DNA of 64,000 nucleotides from Saccharicrinis aurantiacus (lineage in GTDB: Bacteria; Bacteroidota; Bacteroidia; Bacteroidales; Marinilabiliaceae), in contig NZ_LYBV02000039.1 in NCBI RefSeq assembly GCF_001660705.2, positions 60,898 through 124,897 on the forward strand, read 5' to 3'. Both the position numbers and the translations under genes were made by a program. Positions 9,109 through 17,570 of this stretch are shown piece after piece. Below the pieces are notes generated by a model. That model saw only the letters and a program-made list of their open reading frames with translations. It was not told the origin of the DNA and made no database searches. Numbering within the stretch: the first letter of the stretch is position 1; every line of letters starts with the position of its first letter.

Positions 9109-9759
9109 ATGATTATAAATGCCCATACTCATAAAATAGACTCAAGTGCTGATGTTAATTGTGTGAGCTTTTTTCATTCAGATGCCATTGCTGACAAAAC
9201 ATCAACTCGCCTTGTTTCTTGTGGCATCCATCCTTGGCATATAAATACTGCTAATATTGATTTAGGCCTACAATTATTAGATACTTATTGTTCTGATAAA
9301 AAAATAGATGCTATAGGAGAATGTGGTTTAGATAAGTTTATTAAAAATACTGATATACAAGTCGCTGTGTTTGTTAAACAAATAGAGTTATCGGAGAAAT
9401 ACGAATTACCTTTAATTATTCATTCGGTAAAAATGCATCACTTAATTTTAGAGTATAGGGTTAAGTTTAAGGCTAAACAGCCCTGGGTATTACATGGCTA
9501 TAATGGATCGTATCAGACAGCAAAGCAATTAGTAGCCAAAGGAGTATATCTATCATTTGGTGCATCATTACTCAATAATTCTGCGAAGCTTGAGGAAACC
9601 ATGAAAAATATAGATCAAAATTATATGCTTTTTGAAACCGATGATTCTGATTTATTAGTTAGTGATGTGTATAAAAAAGCACAAAGCTTATTAAATTTGC
9701 CACCTGATTTATTAGAAGATCAGATTAGTAAAAATTTTAGTAGAGTATTTGGTAAGTGA
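9109..9759 (+). CDS. TatD family metal-dependent hydrolase (short Bacteroidota form)
   Basis: An amidohydrolase-fold protein of 216 residues; E. coli TatD is 260, but short forms are common in Bacteroidota. Metal ligands are visible in order: NAHTHKI at the N-terminus, GECGLD (Glu), IIHSVKMH, LHGYNG and ETDDSD near residue 182. TatD enzymes are 3'-5' exonucleases/DNases acting in the cytoplasm; that activity is family knowledge. The stop TGA at 9757-9759 shares a base with the ATG of tcdA, so the two genes are translationally coupled. Confidence 0.85.
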   Translation: MIINAHTHKIDSSADVNCVSFFHSDAIADKTSTRLVSCGIHPWHINTANIDLGLQLLDTYCSDKKIDAIGECGLDKFIKNTDIQVAVFVKQIELSEKYELPLIIHSVKMHHLILEYRVKFKAKQPWVLHGYNGSYQTAKQLVAKGVYLSFGASLLNNSAKLEETMKNIDQNYMLFETDDSDLLVSDVYKKAQSLLNLPPDLLEDQISKNFSRVFGK

Positions 9760-10472
9760 TGGATTGGATAGAACGTACAGAGATTTTGTTAGGACAGGAT
9801 ATGTTGCAGGATTTGAAGCACAAACATATTCTTATTGTTGGTTTAGGAGGAGTTGGTTCTTATGCTGCTGAATTAATTGCAAGGGCAGGTGTTGGTAATT
9901 TTACAATTGTTGATGGAGACACTGTGAATGCAAGTAATATAAACCGTCAGTTACCTGCATTAACAAGTACTATTAATATGGCTAAAGCAGATGTGGTAGC
10001 CCAACGTTTATTAGATATTAACCCTGAGCTTAATTTAACTGTTATCAACTCTTTTATTGATGAAGATAGTTTTGAAGAATTGGTATCAAAGGGTTTCGAT
10101 TTTGTTGTGGACGCTATTGATACTTTGTCGCCAAAAGTTGCTTTAATAAAGTCGGCAGTTGATACTAAAACACCTATTATATCTGCCATGGGGGCAGGTG
10201 GAAAGTTTGATCCTGCTCAAATTAAAATTGCCGATATTTCTAAATCTGAATATTGTATGTTAGCCCGTAGTGTTAGAAAACGTTTGTACAAACAAGGAAT
10301 TAGAAAAGGGGTTAAGGTTGTATTTTCAACAGAGGAAGCACCCAAAGAATATGTAATTAAAACTGAAGGAGAAAGAAATAAAAAGTCCACTTTGGGCACT
10401 ATTTCTTATTTACCTGCAATGTTTGGTTGTTACGCAGCTTCCTATGTCATCAGAACTTTAACAGGAAAGTAA
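9759..10472 (+). CDS. tcdA: tRNA threonylcarbamoyladenosine dehydratase (TcdA/ThiF-like E1 fold)
   Basis: An E1/ThiF-type ATP-dependent enzyme of 237 residues that would cyclise t6A37 of tRNA to ct6A. The nucleotide-binding glycine loop is VGLGGVGSYAAELIARAG; next comes DGDTVNASNINRQ, with the conserved Asp/Asn/Arg of E1 enzymes, and then VDAIDTLSPK. The CxxC zinc pairs of ThiF/MoeB are absent, as expected for TcdA. An in-frame GTG lies one codon upstream at 9756, but the ATG at 9759, overlapping the preceding TGA by one base, is the better start. TcdA proteins usually start directly with such a short DW.ER...LG segment. Confidence 0.88.
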   Translation: MDWIERTEILLGQDMLQDLKHKHILIVGLGGVGSYAAELIARAGVGNFTIVDGDTVNASNINRQLPALTSTINMAKADVVAQRLLDINPELNLTVINSFIDEDSFEELVSKGFDFVVDAIDTLSPKVALIKSAVDTKTPIISAMGAGGKFDPAQIKIADISKSEYCMLARSVRKRLYKQGIRKGVKVVFSTEEAPKEYVIKTEGERNKKSTLGTISYLPAMFGCYAASYVIRTLTGK

Positions 10473-10473
10473 T

Positions 10474-11190
10474 TTATCCTGCATGGTAATACTGAAAATC
10501 TTTAACCACGCATTTCAGAACTTCAAGCGATTTTAATTCATTATTATTGATTTGTGCTTTGGCTTTAATTTTTGTAGCCAAGGCACCAACTATTTTCCAA
10601 TTAATTTCCATGGTATCTCTCTCAATCACGTGCTTAATAATTTCTATATCCTTCTCGTCAATTCTAAGTATCTCTAATTTATCAAAAGTAGGAGAGTAGT
10701 TTTCTTCGGTTTCAGCAAATGCAGTTTCATTAAACTTAATGTTCTGATGCGTTTTTACCACGATAGTTCCGGCTGCTAAATCCCCTAAACGTTGAGATTT
10801 CTTACTAAAGAATATGACTAGTAAACCAAGTCCGTAAATAGAATCGAATACACGTATTAAATTCCTGATGAGTAATTGAAATATAGAGGCATCAGTACCC
10901 GATTTATGAATAACTTTTATCTTCTGGTATTTTTTTCCAATGGTTTGTCCTTTAAAAAGCCACTCCATAAAAAAATAATATAGCATGGCTGCAAAAGTAT
11001 ATATTGAAAATACTATGATGACAATTGTATCTCCTGGTTGTGCTGTTGCCACGGCAATTGAAAGTGCCATTCCAATGCCACCTAAAACGAGGCCATCAAT
11101 AATGAGTGCAAGTAATCTTTCGCCTACACCTGCAAAATTGACCTCAATATTTACATTTTGAGAATTATTTATGTTAAATTTCGGATCCAT
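10474..11190 (-). CDS. RDD family membrane protein
   Basis: RDD-domain protein of 238 residues. The first helix carries the family Arg and Asp (GVGERLLALIIDGLVL), followed by further membrane segments and the closing LGDLAAGTIVV. The C-terminal 80 residues are soluble. The frame is open upstream to an ATG at 11265, but the start at 11190 (MDPKFNI) avoids running into the divergent SpoIIM-like gene and fits the family. RDD proteins are of unclear role; some are proposed ion exchangers. It is divergent by 18 bp from an operon of MoxR/DUF58 type, where RDD genes are often found. It converges on tcdA with a 1-bp gap. Confidence 0.85.
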   Translation of the reverse strand: MDPKFNINNSQNVNIEVNFAGVGERLLALIIDGLVLGGIGMALSIAVATAQPGDTIVIIVFSIYTFAAMLYYFFMEWLFKGQTIGKKYQKIKVIHKSGTDASIFQLLIRNLIRVFDSIYGLGLLVIFFSKKSQRLGDLAAGTIVVKTHQNIKFNETAFAETEENYSPTFDKLEILRIDEKDIEIIKHVIERDTMEINWKIVGALATKIKAKAQINNNELKSLEVLKCVVKDFQYYHAG

Positions 11191-11208
11191 ATTTAAAGAT
11201 TTAAGGTT

Positions 11209-12177
11209 TTGCGTGAAATAATCTTCTCTAAAATTAATAAAAAACGTTGGCTTGAAGCAGAGCAACTGCTAACAAAAAAGCAAAAGGTTGACCCTGAGGT
11301 TATATCTAAAGTTTATATGCAATTAAGCGATGATTTGTCCTATGCCAGAACCTATTATCCTAATAGTAACACTACAGCTTATTTAAATAAATTGGTGCTT
11401 AATTCGCATCAGTTTATGCATACTGCCAAGCGCGAAAACTGGTCACGAATATATACATTTTTCAAAAAGGACTACCCACTTTTAATTCATTCTCATTACA
11501 AACAACTGTTCTATAGTTGCCTAATATTTGTGATTGCGGTTTTAATAGGAGCCTTTTCTGCCGCTAATGATGTAGATTACGTACGTTTAATTACAGGAGA
11601 TAATTACGTTAATATGACCATCGAAAATATTGAAAAAGGGGAGCCTCTTGGGGTATACGCTTCTCAAAACGAAATTTCGATGTTTTTTATGATTACACTT
11701 AACAACATACGAGTAGCTTTAATTGCCTTTGCAATGGGCGCGCTTTTATCTGTTGGAACAGCTTTTATGCTTTTTAAAAATGGTGTGATGTTGGGCTCTT
11801 TTCAATACTTTTTTTACAATTACAATTTACTTTGGGAGTCGGCATCTGGTATTTGGATGCACGGGACTATTGAAATATTTAGTATAGTTGTAGCAGGTGC
11901 GGCTGGTCTTGTTATGGGAAATAGCATATTGTTTCCGGGTACCTATTCTCGTATACACTCCTTTCAGAAAGGGGCAATAGCGGGTGTTAAAATTGTTACT
12001 GGACTAGTTCCTTTTTTTATAATTGCAGGGTTTATTGAATCGTTTTTAACCAGACATTCACAAATTCAATGGCTTAGTATTTTGGTCATAGCTATATCGT
12101 TAATTACTATTATATTTTACTTTTTTATTTATCCACACTTAGTTTATAAAAAGCATGTACAACACATTTCAGCTTAG
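11209..12177 (+). CDS. Stage II sporulation protein M-like membrane protein (SpoIIM/DUF95)
   Basis: A 322-residue protein with a soluble N-terminus of about 100 residues and then five or more membrane helices. It opens REIIFSKINKKRWLEAEQLL, typical of the SpoIIM-like family in non-sporulating bacteria, and contains the signature helix region NNIRVALIAFAMGALLSVGT. The chosen start is TTG at 11209, since no ATG gives the conserved N-terminal segment. It is the first gene of a rightward operon; its last 23 bases overlap the next gene. In Bacillus, SpoIIM works with cell-wall hydrolases, but here no sporulation gene is nearby and the role is unknown, probably envelope-related. Confidence 0.85.
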   Translation: MREIIFSKINKKRWLEAEQLLTKKQKVDPEVISKVYMQLSDDLSYARTYYPNSNTTAYLNKLVLNSHQFMHTAKRENWSRIYTFFKKDYPLLIHSHYKQLFYSCLIFVIAVLIGAFSAANDVDYVRLITGDNYVNMTIENIEKGEPLGVYASQNEISMFFMITLNNIRVALIAFAMGALLSVGTAFMLFKNGVMLGSFQYFFYNYNLLWESASGIWMHGTIEIFSIVVAGAAGLVMGNSILFPGTYSRIHSFQKGAIAGVKIVTGLVPFFIIAGFIESFLTRHSQIQWLSILVIAISLITIIFYFFIYPHLVYKKHVQHISA

Positions 12178-13084
12178 AAAAAAAAGAACTGTATCAGAAT
12201 CCGTTAGTGATGTATTTAACTATTTAAAAATTCATATTTGGAATTTGCTTAAACTTATGATGGTTTTAGTAGGTCCGTTTTTTATACTAGGAGGCATCCT
12301 AATAGGACGGGTTTATGGTACCATGTTTTCAATGTTTGAAACAACCCTTGAGCCCAACCCATTCGATTTTGCTCTTTTTATTCCGGCATATATTCTTCTT
12401 ATAATCGGAGGGATTTTTTATCAAGCATCTATTGTTTCTTATATGAAAATGAGTTTAAAACATGCCAAAGATGAAATTACCTTACAGTTAATATTTACTG
12501 ATATAAAAAAGTATTTCTGGAAATACTTAGGCGCAGGTATATTATTGGGTATAGGTATTAGTTTTGTTGGATTTATAGTAACATTGGTGTTATCTATAAT
12601 ATCGCCGGTTTTAGGTGTTTTTGTTATGATGTTCGGGTTAATATACCTGATGATTGCATTTAGTATTTATCCTTTTTCAATTGGTATTGAGGATGCTTCA
12701 ATAACAGATTCTTTCGGACGATCATTTGAGTTGATTAAAGGTAATTGGTGGAGTACATTTGGATACTATATTTTATTATACTTTATCCAAGGCTTTATTT
12801 CAGCTATAGTGATAGTCCCTTTTTACATTTTGGCATTTTATAAAATGTTTTCGCAACTAATTACTAACCCCAATTCTCAGCCTGATTTTTCTTACTTAGG
12901 CTCTGTAATGACTTTTGGTATTCCAATTATCATGTTTGTTTCTTTGTTTCTATACTGTTTTTATTCAGTTGGTTTTGGCATGAGATATTTTTCTTTAGTT
13001 GAATTAAAAGAAGAGGTTGGTTTAGCCGAGCAAATTGAAGCTATGAATGTGATAGATGATAGTACAGAAAAGCCTTTGTTCTAG
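12155..13084 (+). CDS. Multi-pass membrane protein of the SpoIIM-MoxR operon
   Basis: A 309-residue protein with about six hydrophobic segments (for example LMMVLVGPFFILGGILIG and ILLGIGISFVGFIVTLVLSI) and a conserved-looking DSFGRSFELIKGNWW loop near residue 190. That loop, ahead of a WSTFGYYILLY helix, resembles uncharacterised Bacteroidota proteins of the DUF4013/glycerophosphodiesterase-membrane-domain kind. Its start overlaps the SpoIIM-like gene by 23 bp, and the next gene begins 4 bp after its stop, which shows tight operon packing. Its function is not known, and the context suggests a partner of the MoxR system. Confidence 0.72.
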   Translation: MYNTFQLRKKRTVSESVSDVFNYLKIHIWNLLKLMMVLVGPFFILGGILIGRVYGTMFSMFETTLEPNPFDFALFIPAYILLIIGGIFYQASIVSYMKMSLKHAKDEITLQLIFTDIKKYFWKYLGAGILLGIGISFVGFIVTLVLSIISPVLGVFVMMFGLIYLMIAFSIYPFSIGIEDASITDSFGRSFELIKGNWWSTFGYYILLYFIQGFISAIVIVPFYILAFYKMFSQLITNPNSQPDFSYLGSVMTFGIPIIMFVSLFLYCFYSVGFGMRYFSLVELKEEVGLAEQIEAMNVIDDSTEKPLF

Positions 13085-13088
13085 ATTT

Positions 13089-13826
13089 ATGATTCATAAA
13101 CCCATTTTAGTCAACCGATACATCTACTTTATCGTATTTGCAATCATTCAATTGCTTAGTGTATCAAAACTTCAGGCTCATGTGTTTATTGCCGATGACC
13201 ATGAGGTTTTGAGTGAGCAAACATTGCAGCAGCTTCAGTTGGAGGAGCCTTATGCATCCTATATTGAGGTTGAGGATAATACTTTTAGTTTATCTGCACT
13301 TAAAAAGTGGATTATTTGGTTTCTTTCAAAGTTATTTGGTAACAAGGCATCTTTTCATTTTGCAGAAGTATTACCTTATATAATTGTTATAGTAACTCTT
13401 GTGTTAATTGTAATGAAAATTGTAGGTTTAAGTTTTAGTGATCTTCGAAAACCGAAACTGAAAACCATTAAAAATGCAGATGGATTTATAGGTGATGATG
13501 TTATTGGGAAAGTGAACTTTGATAACCTGATTTTGGCAGCTATATCAGACTTTGATTATAGGTTAGCCATCCGATATTCTTATTTGCAATTGTTACAAAA
13601 GCTTGATGAAGTAGAGCTTATTGTATGGGAGAAGCAAAAATCGAATTTCGAATATTTACTTCAATTAAAATCGAAACCATTTTATAATCAATTTACATAC
13701 GCTACTCGTACTTTTGAGGATGCTTGGTATGGAGAAATGCCATGGACCAACGATGAGTATAAGAGTAAGTATGATAGTTTAAAAGTTGAGATTACAGCTA
13801 TTTCAGCACAAATACATTCAAAATGA
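13089..13826 (+). CDS. DUF4129 domain-containing membrane protein
   Basis: A protein of about 245 residues with an N-terminal hydrophobic signal/anchor, a periplasmic stretch, one membrane helix (LPYIIVIVTLVLIVMKIVG) and a cytoplasmic C-terminal DUF4129 domain. The domain is recognised from FDYRLAIRYSYLQLLQKLDE and ATRTFEDAWYGEMPW. The ATG at 13089 lies 4 bp after the preceding stop; an upstream in-frame ATG at 13056 would overlap that gene and is less likely. DUF4129 genes recur in MoxR-DUF58 operons of Bacteroidota and Actinobacteria. The stop overlaps the next ATG by 4 bp. Confidence 0.82.
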   Translation: MIHKPILVNRYIYFIVFAIIQLLSVSKLQAHVFIADDHEVLSEQTLQQLQLEEPYASYIEVEDNTFSLSALKKWIIWFLSKLFGNKASFHFAEVLPYIIVIVTLVLIVMKIVGLSFSDLRKPKLKTIKNADGFIGDDVIGKVNFDNLILAAISDFDYRLAIRYSYLQLLQKLDEVELIVWEKQKSNFEYLLQLKSKPFYNQFTYATRTFEDAWYGEMPWTNDEYKSKYDSLKVEITAISAQIHSK

Positions 13827-14983
13827 AGATACCAAAGCAATATTATATCTGGTTAAGCGTAGGCTTTATTTTGATGGGGATTTTTGAATTCTATAAAAAG
13901 GAAGAATTAAATTGGAAAGCCACTTTATCAAGCCGCGACAAAATACCATATGGTACAAGTATTTTATATGAGATGGCTAAAACAGGGCTTTGGCAGGATA
14001 GTTTAACGCGTATTAATCAAACATTTTTTGAATACGCCAAAGAAGATTCTACTGATTATAGCCTTGTTTATATGGCACCAGGTATTGGTTTTGATGAGCA
14101 ATCAACTGAAAGCTTACTCAAACATTTAAACGCAGGAAACACTATAATGCTTGTTTCAGAGCAAATGCCATATCAGTTGATGGATACTCTAGGAATAAGA
14201 AAAGAATACGCTTACGAAAATCATACAGTAAAGCAATTAAAGTTAAGTGATAGCAACATTGTTTTTACAGATACCTTAAATAAGATAAAGGCTTATAATA
14301 ATCACTATTATTTTATTGTAGCAGATAGTGTTAAGAATGTAAAAGTTTTAGGTACAATTAACGATAAACCCAATTTTATTGAAGCTCAGTTTTCAAACGG
14401 AACAATATTAATGCACTTATCGCCACTGGTTTTTACCAACTATTACTTTGCGCATGGGTATAATTACCAATATGTAAATGGTGTGTTTTCAAAAATGCCT
14501 GATGCTCCAATTGTTTGGGATGATTTTCTAAATAATGGAAGTTTTTCTTCGCAATCAGAGTTGCGTTACGTGTTAAGTTCTGCACCAATGCGTTATGCTT
14601 TCTATTTATTAACCTTCGTATTCGTTATCTTTTTCTCACTTTTCTGGCGCCGTAAGCAAGAATTGATTCCGGTAATTAATCCTCCTGAGAATGCTTCAAT
14701 TGCCTTTCTTAGCACCTTAACAAATTTGTATTTAAGTAATAAAAACAATGGAACAATAGCCCAATATGTTGTACGTAACCTACGTATTAAAACCAAGAGA
14801 AAGTACCTTATCCAATGGAATCGGCCTACATTACAAGTTAAGGATCAATTGATGAAAAAAACAGGTAAGTCGGAAGTTGAGGTTGATAAATTATTGCAAC
14901 AAATTAACATAGCCAAAAGTGGTACAAACATATCGCAAGAGCAATTAATTGAAATAAATAAAACCATCGAAAAGTTTTTGTAA
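13823..14983 (+). CDS. DUF4350 domain-containing membrane protein
   Basis: A 386-residue protein with an N-terminal membrane segment (WLSVGFILMGIFEF), a periplasmic domain with KIPYGTSILYEMAKTGLW and NAGNTIMLVSEQMP, a second helix around residues 255-275 (FYLLTFVFVIFFSLFW) and a cytoplasmic C-terminal tail. The YGT.ILYE...LW and AGNT.+LVSE patterns belong to DUF4350, whose members resemble a Rossmann-like or GATase-like periplasmic domain without known activity. It overlaps the DUF4129 gene by 4 bp (ATGA) and precedes moxR by 27 bp, so it belongs to the same operon. Confidence 0.82.
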   Translation: MKIPKQYYIWLSVGFILMGIFEFYKKEELNWKATLSSRDKIPYGTSILYEMAKTGLWQDSLTRINQTFFEYAKEDSTDYSLVYMAPGIGFDEQSTESLLKHLNAGNTIMLVSEQMPYQLMDTLGIRKEYAYENHTVKQLKLSDSNIVFTDTLNKIKAYNNHYYFIVADSVKNVKVLGTINDKPNFIEAQFSNGTILMHLSPLVFTNYYFAHGYNYQYVNGVFSKMPDAPIVWDDFLNNGSFSSQSELRYVLSSAPMRYAFYLLTFVFVIFFSLFWRRKQELIPVINPPENASIAFLSTLTNLYLSNKNNGTIAQYVVRNLRIKTKRKYLIQWNRPTLQVKDQLMKKTGKSEVEVDKLLQQINIAKSGTNISQEQLIEINKTIEKFL

Positions 14984-15010
14984 CAGATATTTTAAAGAGA
15001 GATATATCCT

Positions 15011-15979
15011 ATGGAAAATATACAACGTGTTGATATTAATCAGATAAAAGAAAAACTAGATCAAGTTAGAACTGGAATTCAGAAACTACTAATTGGTCAG
15101 GATAAAACAGTTGAATTATTACTAACTGCTTTAATTGCTGATGGGCATATTTTGTTAGAAGGAGTTCCTGGAATTGCCAAAACATTATCTGCCAAATTAT
15201 TGGCGAAACTAGTAAATACTAATTTTACTCGTATTCAGTTTACCCCCGATTTGATGCCTGCAGATTTAATTGGAACTTCGGTTTACAATGCACAAAAATC
15301 AGATTTTGAGTTTAAGAAAGGACCATTATTCTCTAATATTGTACTGATTGATGAGATTAATAGAGCTCCGGCTAAAACACAATCTGCCCTTTTCGAGGTT
15401 ATGGAAGAACGCAGCATTAGTGTTGAAGGAACAACATATAAATTAGACAAACCTTTTTTTGTGGTTGGTACTCAAAACCCTATTGAGCATGAAGGAACTT
15501 ACCGTTTGCCTGAAGCTCAACTCGATCGTTTCTTATTTAAAATAGAGATGGGTTTTCCAACACTTGAAGAGGAAACCGCTATTTTAATGCGTTTTAGTAA
15601 GCAAAACTCAAATCAGCAAATGGAAAATGTTCAACCTGTTTTGAGTGCTGATGAATTAATTCAGTTACGTGAGCAAGTAGATGAGATCCATGTTGAGGAG
15701 TCTTTGTTAGCTTATATTGCTGCAATTGTTAATAGTACCCGAAATAACCCCGATATTTATTTGGGAGCATCTCCACGAGCTAGTTTGGCAATTTTGCGCA
15801 GTGCTAAAGCTTTTGCCGTTATCCAAGGTCGTGATTTTGTAACTCCCGATGATATTAAAATGGTGGCCACATCCGCATTAATTCATCGTATTATTCCATC
15901 CGCTGAAAAGGAAATAGAAGGAATTAGTTCAGCCGATATTGTACAATCAATACTAAGTAAGGTTGAAGTACCTAGGTAG
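15011..15979 (+). CDS. moxR: MoxR family AAA+ ATPase
   Basis: A chaperone-like AAA+ ATPase of 322 residues, the usual MoxR size. Walker A is GVPGIAKT (residues 51-58), in the MoxR-specific variant, Walker B is VLIDEINRAP (111-120), sensor 1 is VGTQNPIEHEGTYRLPEAQLDRF and sensor 2 lies in LGASPRASLAIL. MoxR proteins help mature or insert partner proteins, often with VWA-domain partners; here the next gene encodes a DUF58 protein, the standard companion. It is cytoplasmic. Confidence 0.93.
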   Translation: MENIQRVDINQIKEKLDQVRTGIQKLLIGQDKTVELLLTALIADGHILLEGVPGIAKTLSAKLLAKLVNTNFTRIQFTPDLMPADLIGTSVYNAQKSDFEFKKGPLFSNIVLIDEINRAPAKTQSALFEVMEERSISVEGTTYKLDKPFFVVGTQNPIEHEGTYRLPEAQLDRFLFKIEMGFPTLEEETAILMRFSKQNSNQQMENVQPVLSADELIQLREQVDEIHVEESLLAYIAAIVNSTRNNPDIYLGASPRASLAILRSAKAFAVIQGRDFVTPDDIKMVATSALIHRIIPSAEKEIEGISSADIVQSILSKVEVPR

Positions 15980-16000
15980 CCCAAAACAAATTATTCTTCA

Positions 16001-17326
16001 ATGAAGCGAGTTTTAAATATATTTCTGAATCAACGTTTTTATACTGCTCTTTTTATATTGATCGTATTGTTTGTATTCGGGCACTTCTTTAGTCCTTTAT
16101 TTGTACTCTCAAGGGTGTTGTTATTTGCATTATCAATTTTAATCATTGTTGATCTGTTTTTGATTTGGCAAGGTTCATTCTCGGCTTCTCGTAAAGTGGC
16201 CGAACGCTTTTCAAATGGAGATTATAATAGCATTAAGTATGAGCTAAAAAGTGCCTATCGGATTAGAACTAGTGTTGTTTTTATTGATGAACTACCCGTG
16301 CAGTTTCAGAAGCGCAGTAGCTTAATAAATAAAGATTTTGCGCCATCCGAATCTCATAGTTTTAATTATAGTGTTAGACCAGTAAAGCGTGGTGTCTATC
16401 ATTTCGGGAAATTGCGTGTGTTGGTTAGTAGTAAAGTTGGGCTTTTTTCAATGCGTTATAGTATTGATGCAAATAAAGGTGTGGCTGTTTATCCTTCGTT
16501 TATACAGCTAAAAAAGCATGAGTTATTAGCCTTTTCTTACAATAGAAACCAACAAAACAACCAATTATACCAACGACCAGGAAATAGTCGTGAATTTGAG
16601 CAAATAAAAGAATATGTAATTGGTGATGATTACCGAAAATTAAATTGGAAAGCTACAGCTCGATTTAATAAATTGATGGTAAATGAGTATCAAGAAGAAC
16701 GATCGCGTCATATTTATCAGCTTATAGATATGGGGCGTACCATGAAGATGCCTTTTTCAGGAATGACTTTACTAGATTATGCTATTAACTCGAGTTTAGC
16801 ATTATCAAATATAATTTTAAAAAAGCAAGATAAAACGGGGTTGTTAACCTATTCTTCAAAAGTGCATTCGCTCATAAAAAGTGATAATAGACAATTGCAA
16901 CTCAATCGTATTTTAGAAACTCTTTATGCGCAAGAAACCCAATTTAATGAATCAAATCTAGAACAGGTTTTTGCAGCATTAGAAAAAAATACGCAGGGTA
17001 GGAGCATGCTTATTTTCTACACTAATTTTGAGAGTAACCCAAGTCTTGAACGTCAGTTACCATTATTAAAAAAGATGGCCAAAAGACACCTTGTATTACT
17101 AGTTACCTTTATTAATACTGAACTAGAGGAACTTACTCATGATTCTGCCAAAAACATGGAGGGTATTTACCAGAAGGCATTAGCTAATAATCACATTAAC
17201 AATAAATATGCTTTGATGGAAGAACTTACACATCATGGCATATTAAACATTAGCGTACGCCCTGATGAGTTAACGATTTCAGTAATTAATAAATACTTAG
17301 AGGTTAAAGATAGGGGCTTGATTTAA
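16001..17326 (+). CDS. DUF58 domain-containing protein
   Basis: A 441-residue protein with two N-terminal membrane helices (residues 12-60), a beta-rich region, and the DUF58 core EYVIGDDYRKLNWKATARFNKLMVNEY. A von Willebrand factor A-like domain follows (YQLIDMGRTMKMP, with DxG rather than DxSxS in the metal-binding loop). DUF58 proteins are the usual partners of MoxR ATPases and are thought to be envelope-associated substrates or adaptors. It closes the rightward operon. The MIDAS-like loop is altered, so metal binding is uncertain. Confidence 0.87.
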   Translation: MKRVLNIFLNQRFYTALFILIVLFVFGHFFSPLFVLSRVLLFALSILIIVDLFLIWQGSFSASRKVAERFSNGDYNSIKYELKSAYRIRTSVVFIDELPVQFQKRSSLINKDFAPSESHSFNYSVRPVKRGVYHFGKLRVLVSSKVGLFSMRYSIDANKGVAVYPSFIQLKKHELLAFSYNRNQQNNQLYQRPGNSREFEQIKEYVIGDDYRKLNWKATARFNKLMVNEYQEERSRHIYQLIDMGRTMKMPFSGMTLLDYAINSSLALSNIILKKQDKTGLLTYSSKVHSLIKSDNRQLQLNRILETLYAQETQFNESNLEQVFAALEKNTQGRSMLIFYTNFESNPSLERQLPLLKKMAKRHLVLLVTFINTELEELTHDSAKNMEGIYQKALANNHINNKYALMEELTHHGILNISVRPDELTISVINKYLEVKDRGLI

Positions 17327-17516
17327 TCAAGCTAATCATTACTCGTGTGTTTTTATGCCTAAGTTTCGTTATAAGATGCCGTTAAAGTAATAAAACTATA
17401 ACTATAAATTAGTAAATAGCCACTGGGTATTTTTAACTTCGTGCTTATGTTTAGATTGATTTGTCATTATAAAATAATTGAAACCTTTAATTGTATTACA
17501 TTTGAATTAAGGGCAT

Positions 17517-17552
17517 AAAAAAATCCGATACCAAATGGCATCAGATTTTTTA
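17517..17552 (-). terminator. Terminator of the ctpA-like gene
   Basis: On the minus strand AAAAAATCTGATGCC pairs with GGTATCGGATTTTTT through two G-U wobbles, with a short loop and a T tract. It lies about 20 bp after the leftward protease stop. The rightward version has A-C mismatches and is weaker. Confidence 0.75.
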
Positions 17553-17570
17553 TATAATATAGCAGATTAT

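Noticed and set aside
10474..10549. Operon of tcdA with the RDD gene
   Set aside because: The genes converge with a 1-bp gap, so they cannot share a transcript in sense direction.
11209..12177. SpoIIM similarity as a sign of sporulation
   Set aside because: The family is widespread in non-sporulating bacteria and no other sporulation gene is in the window.
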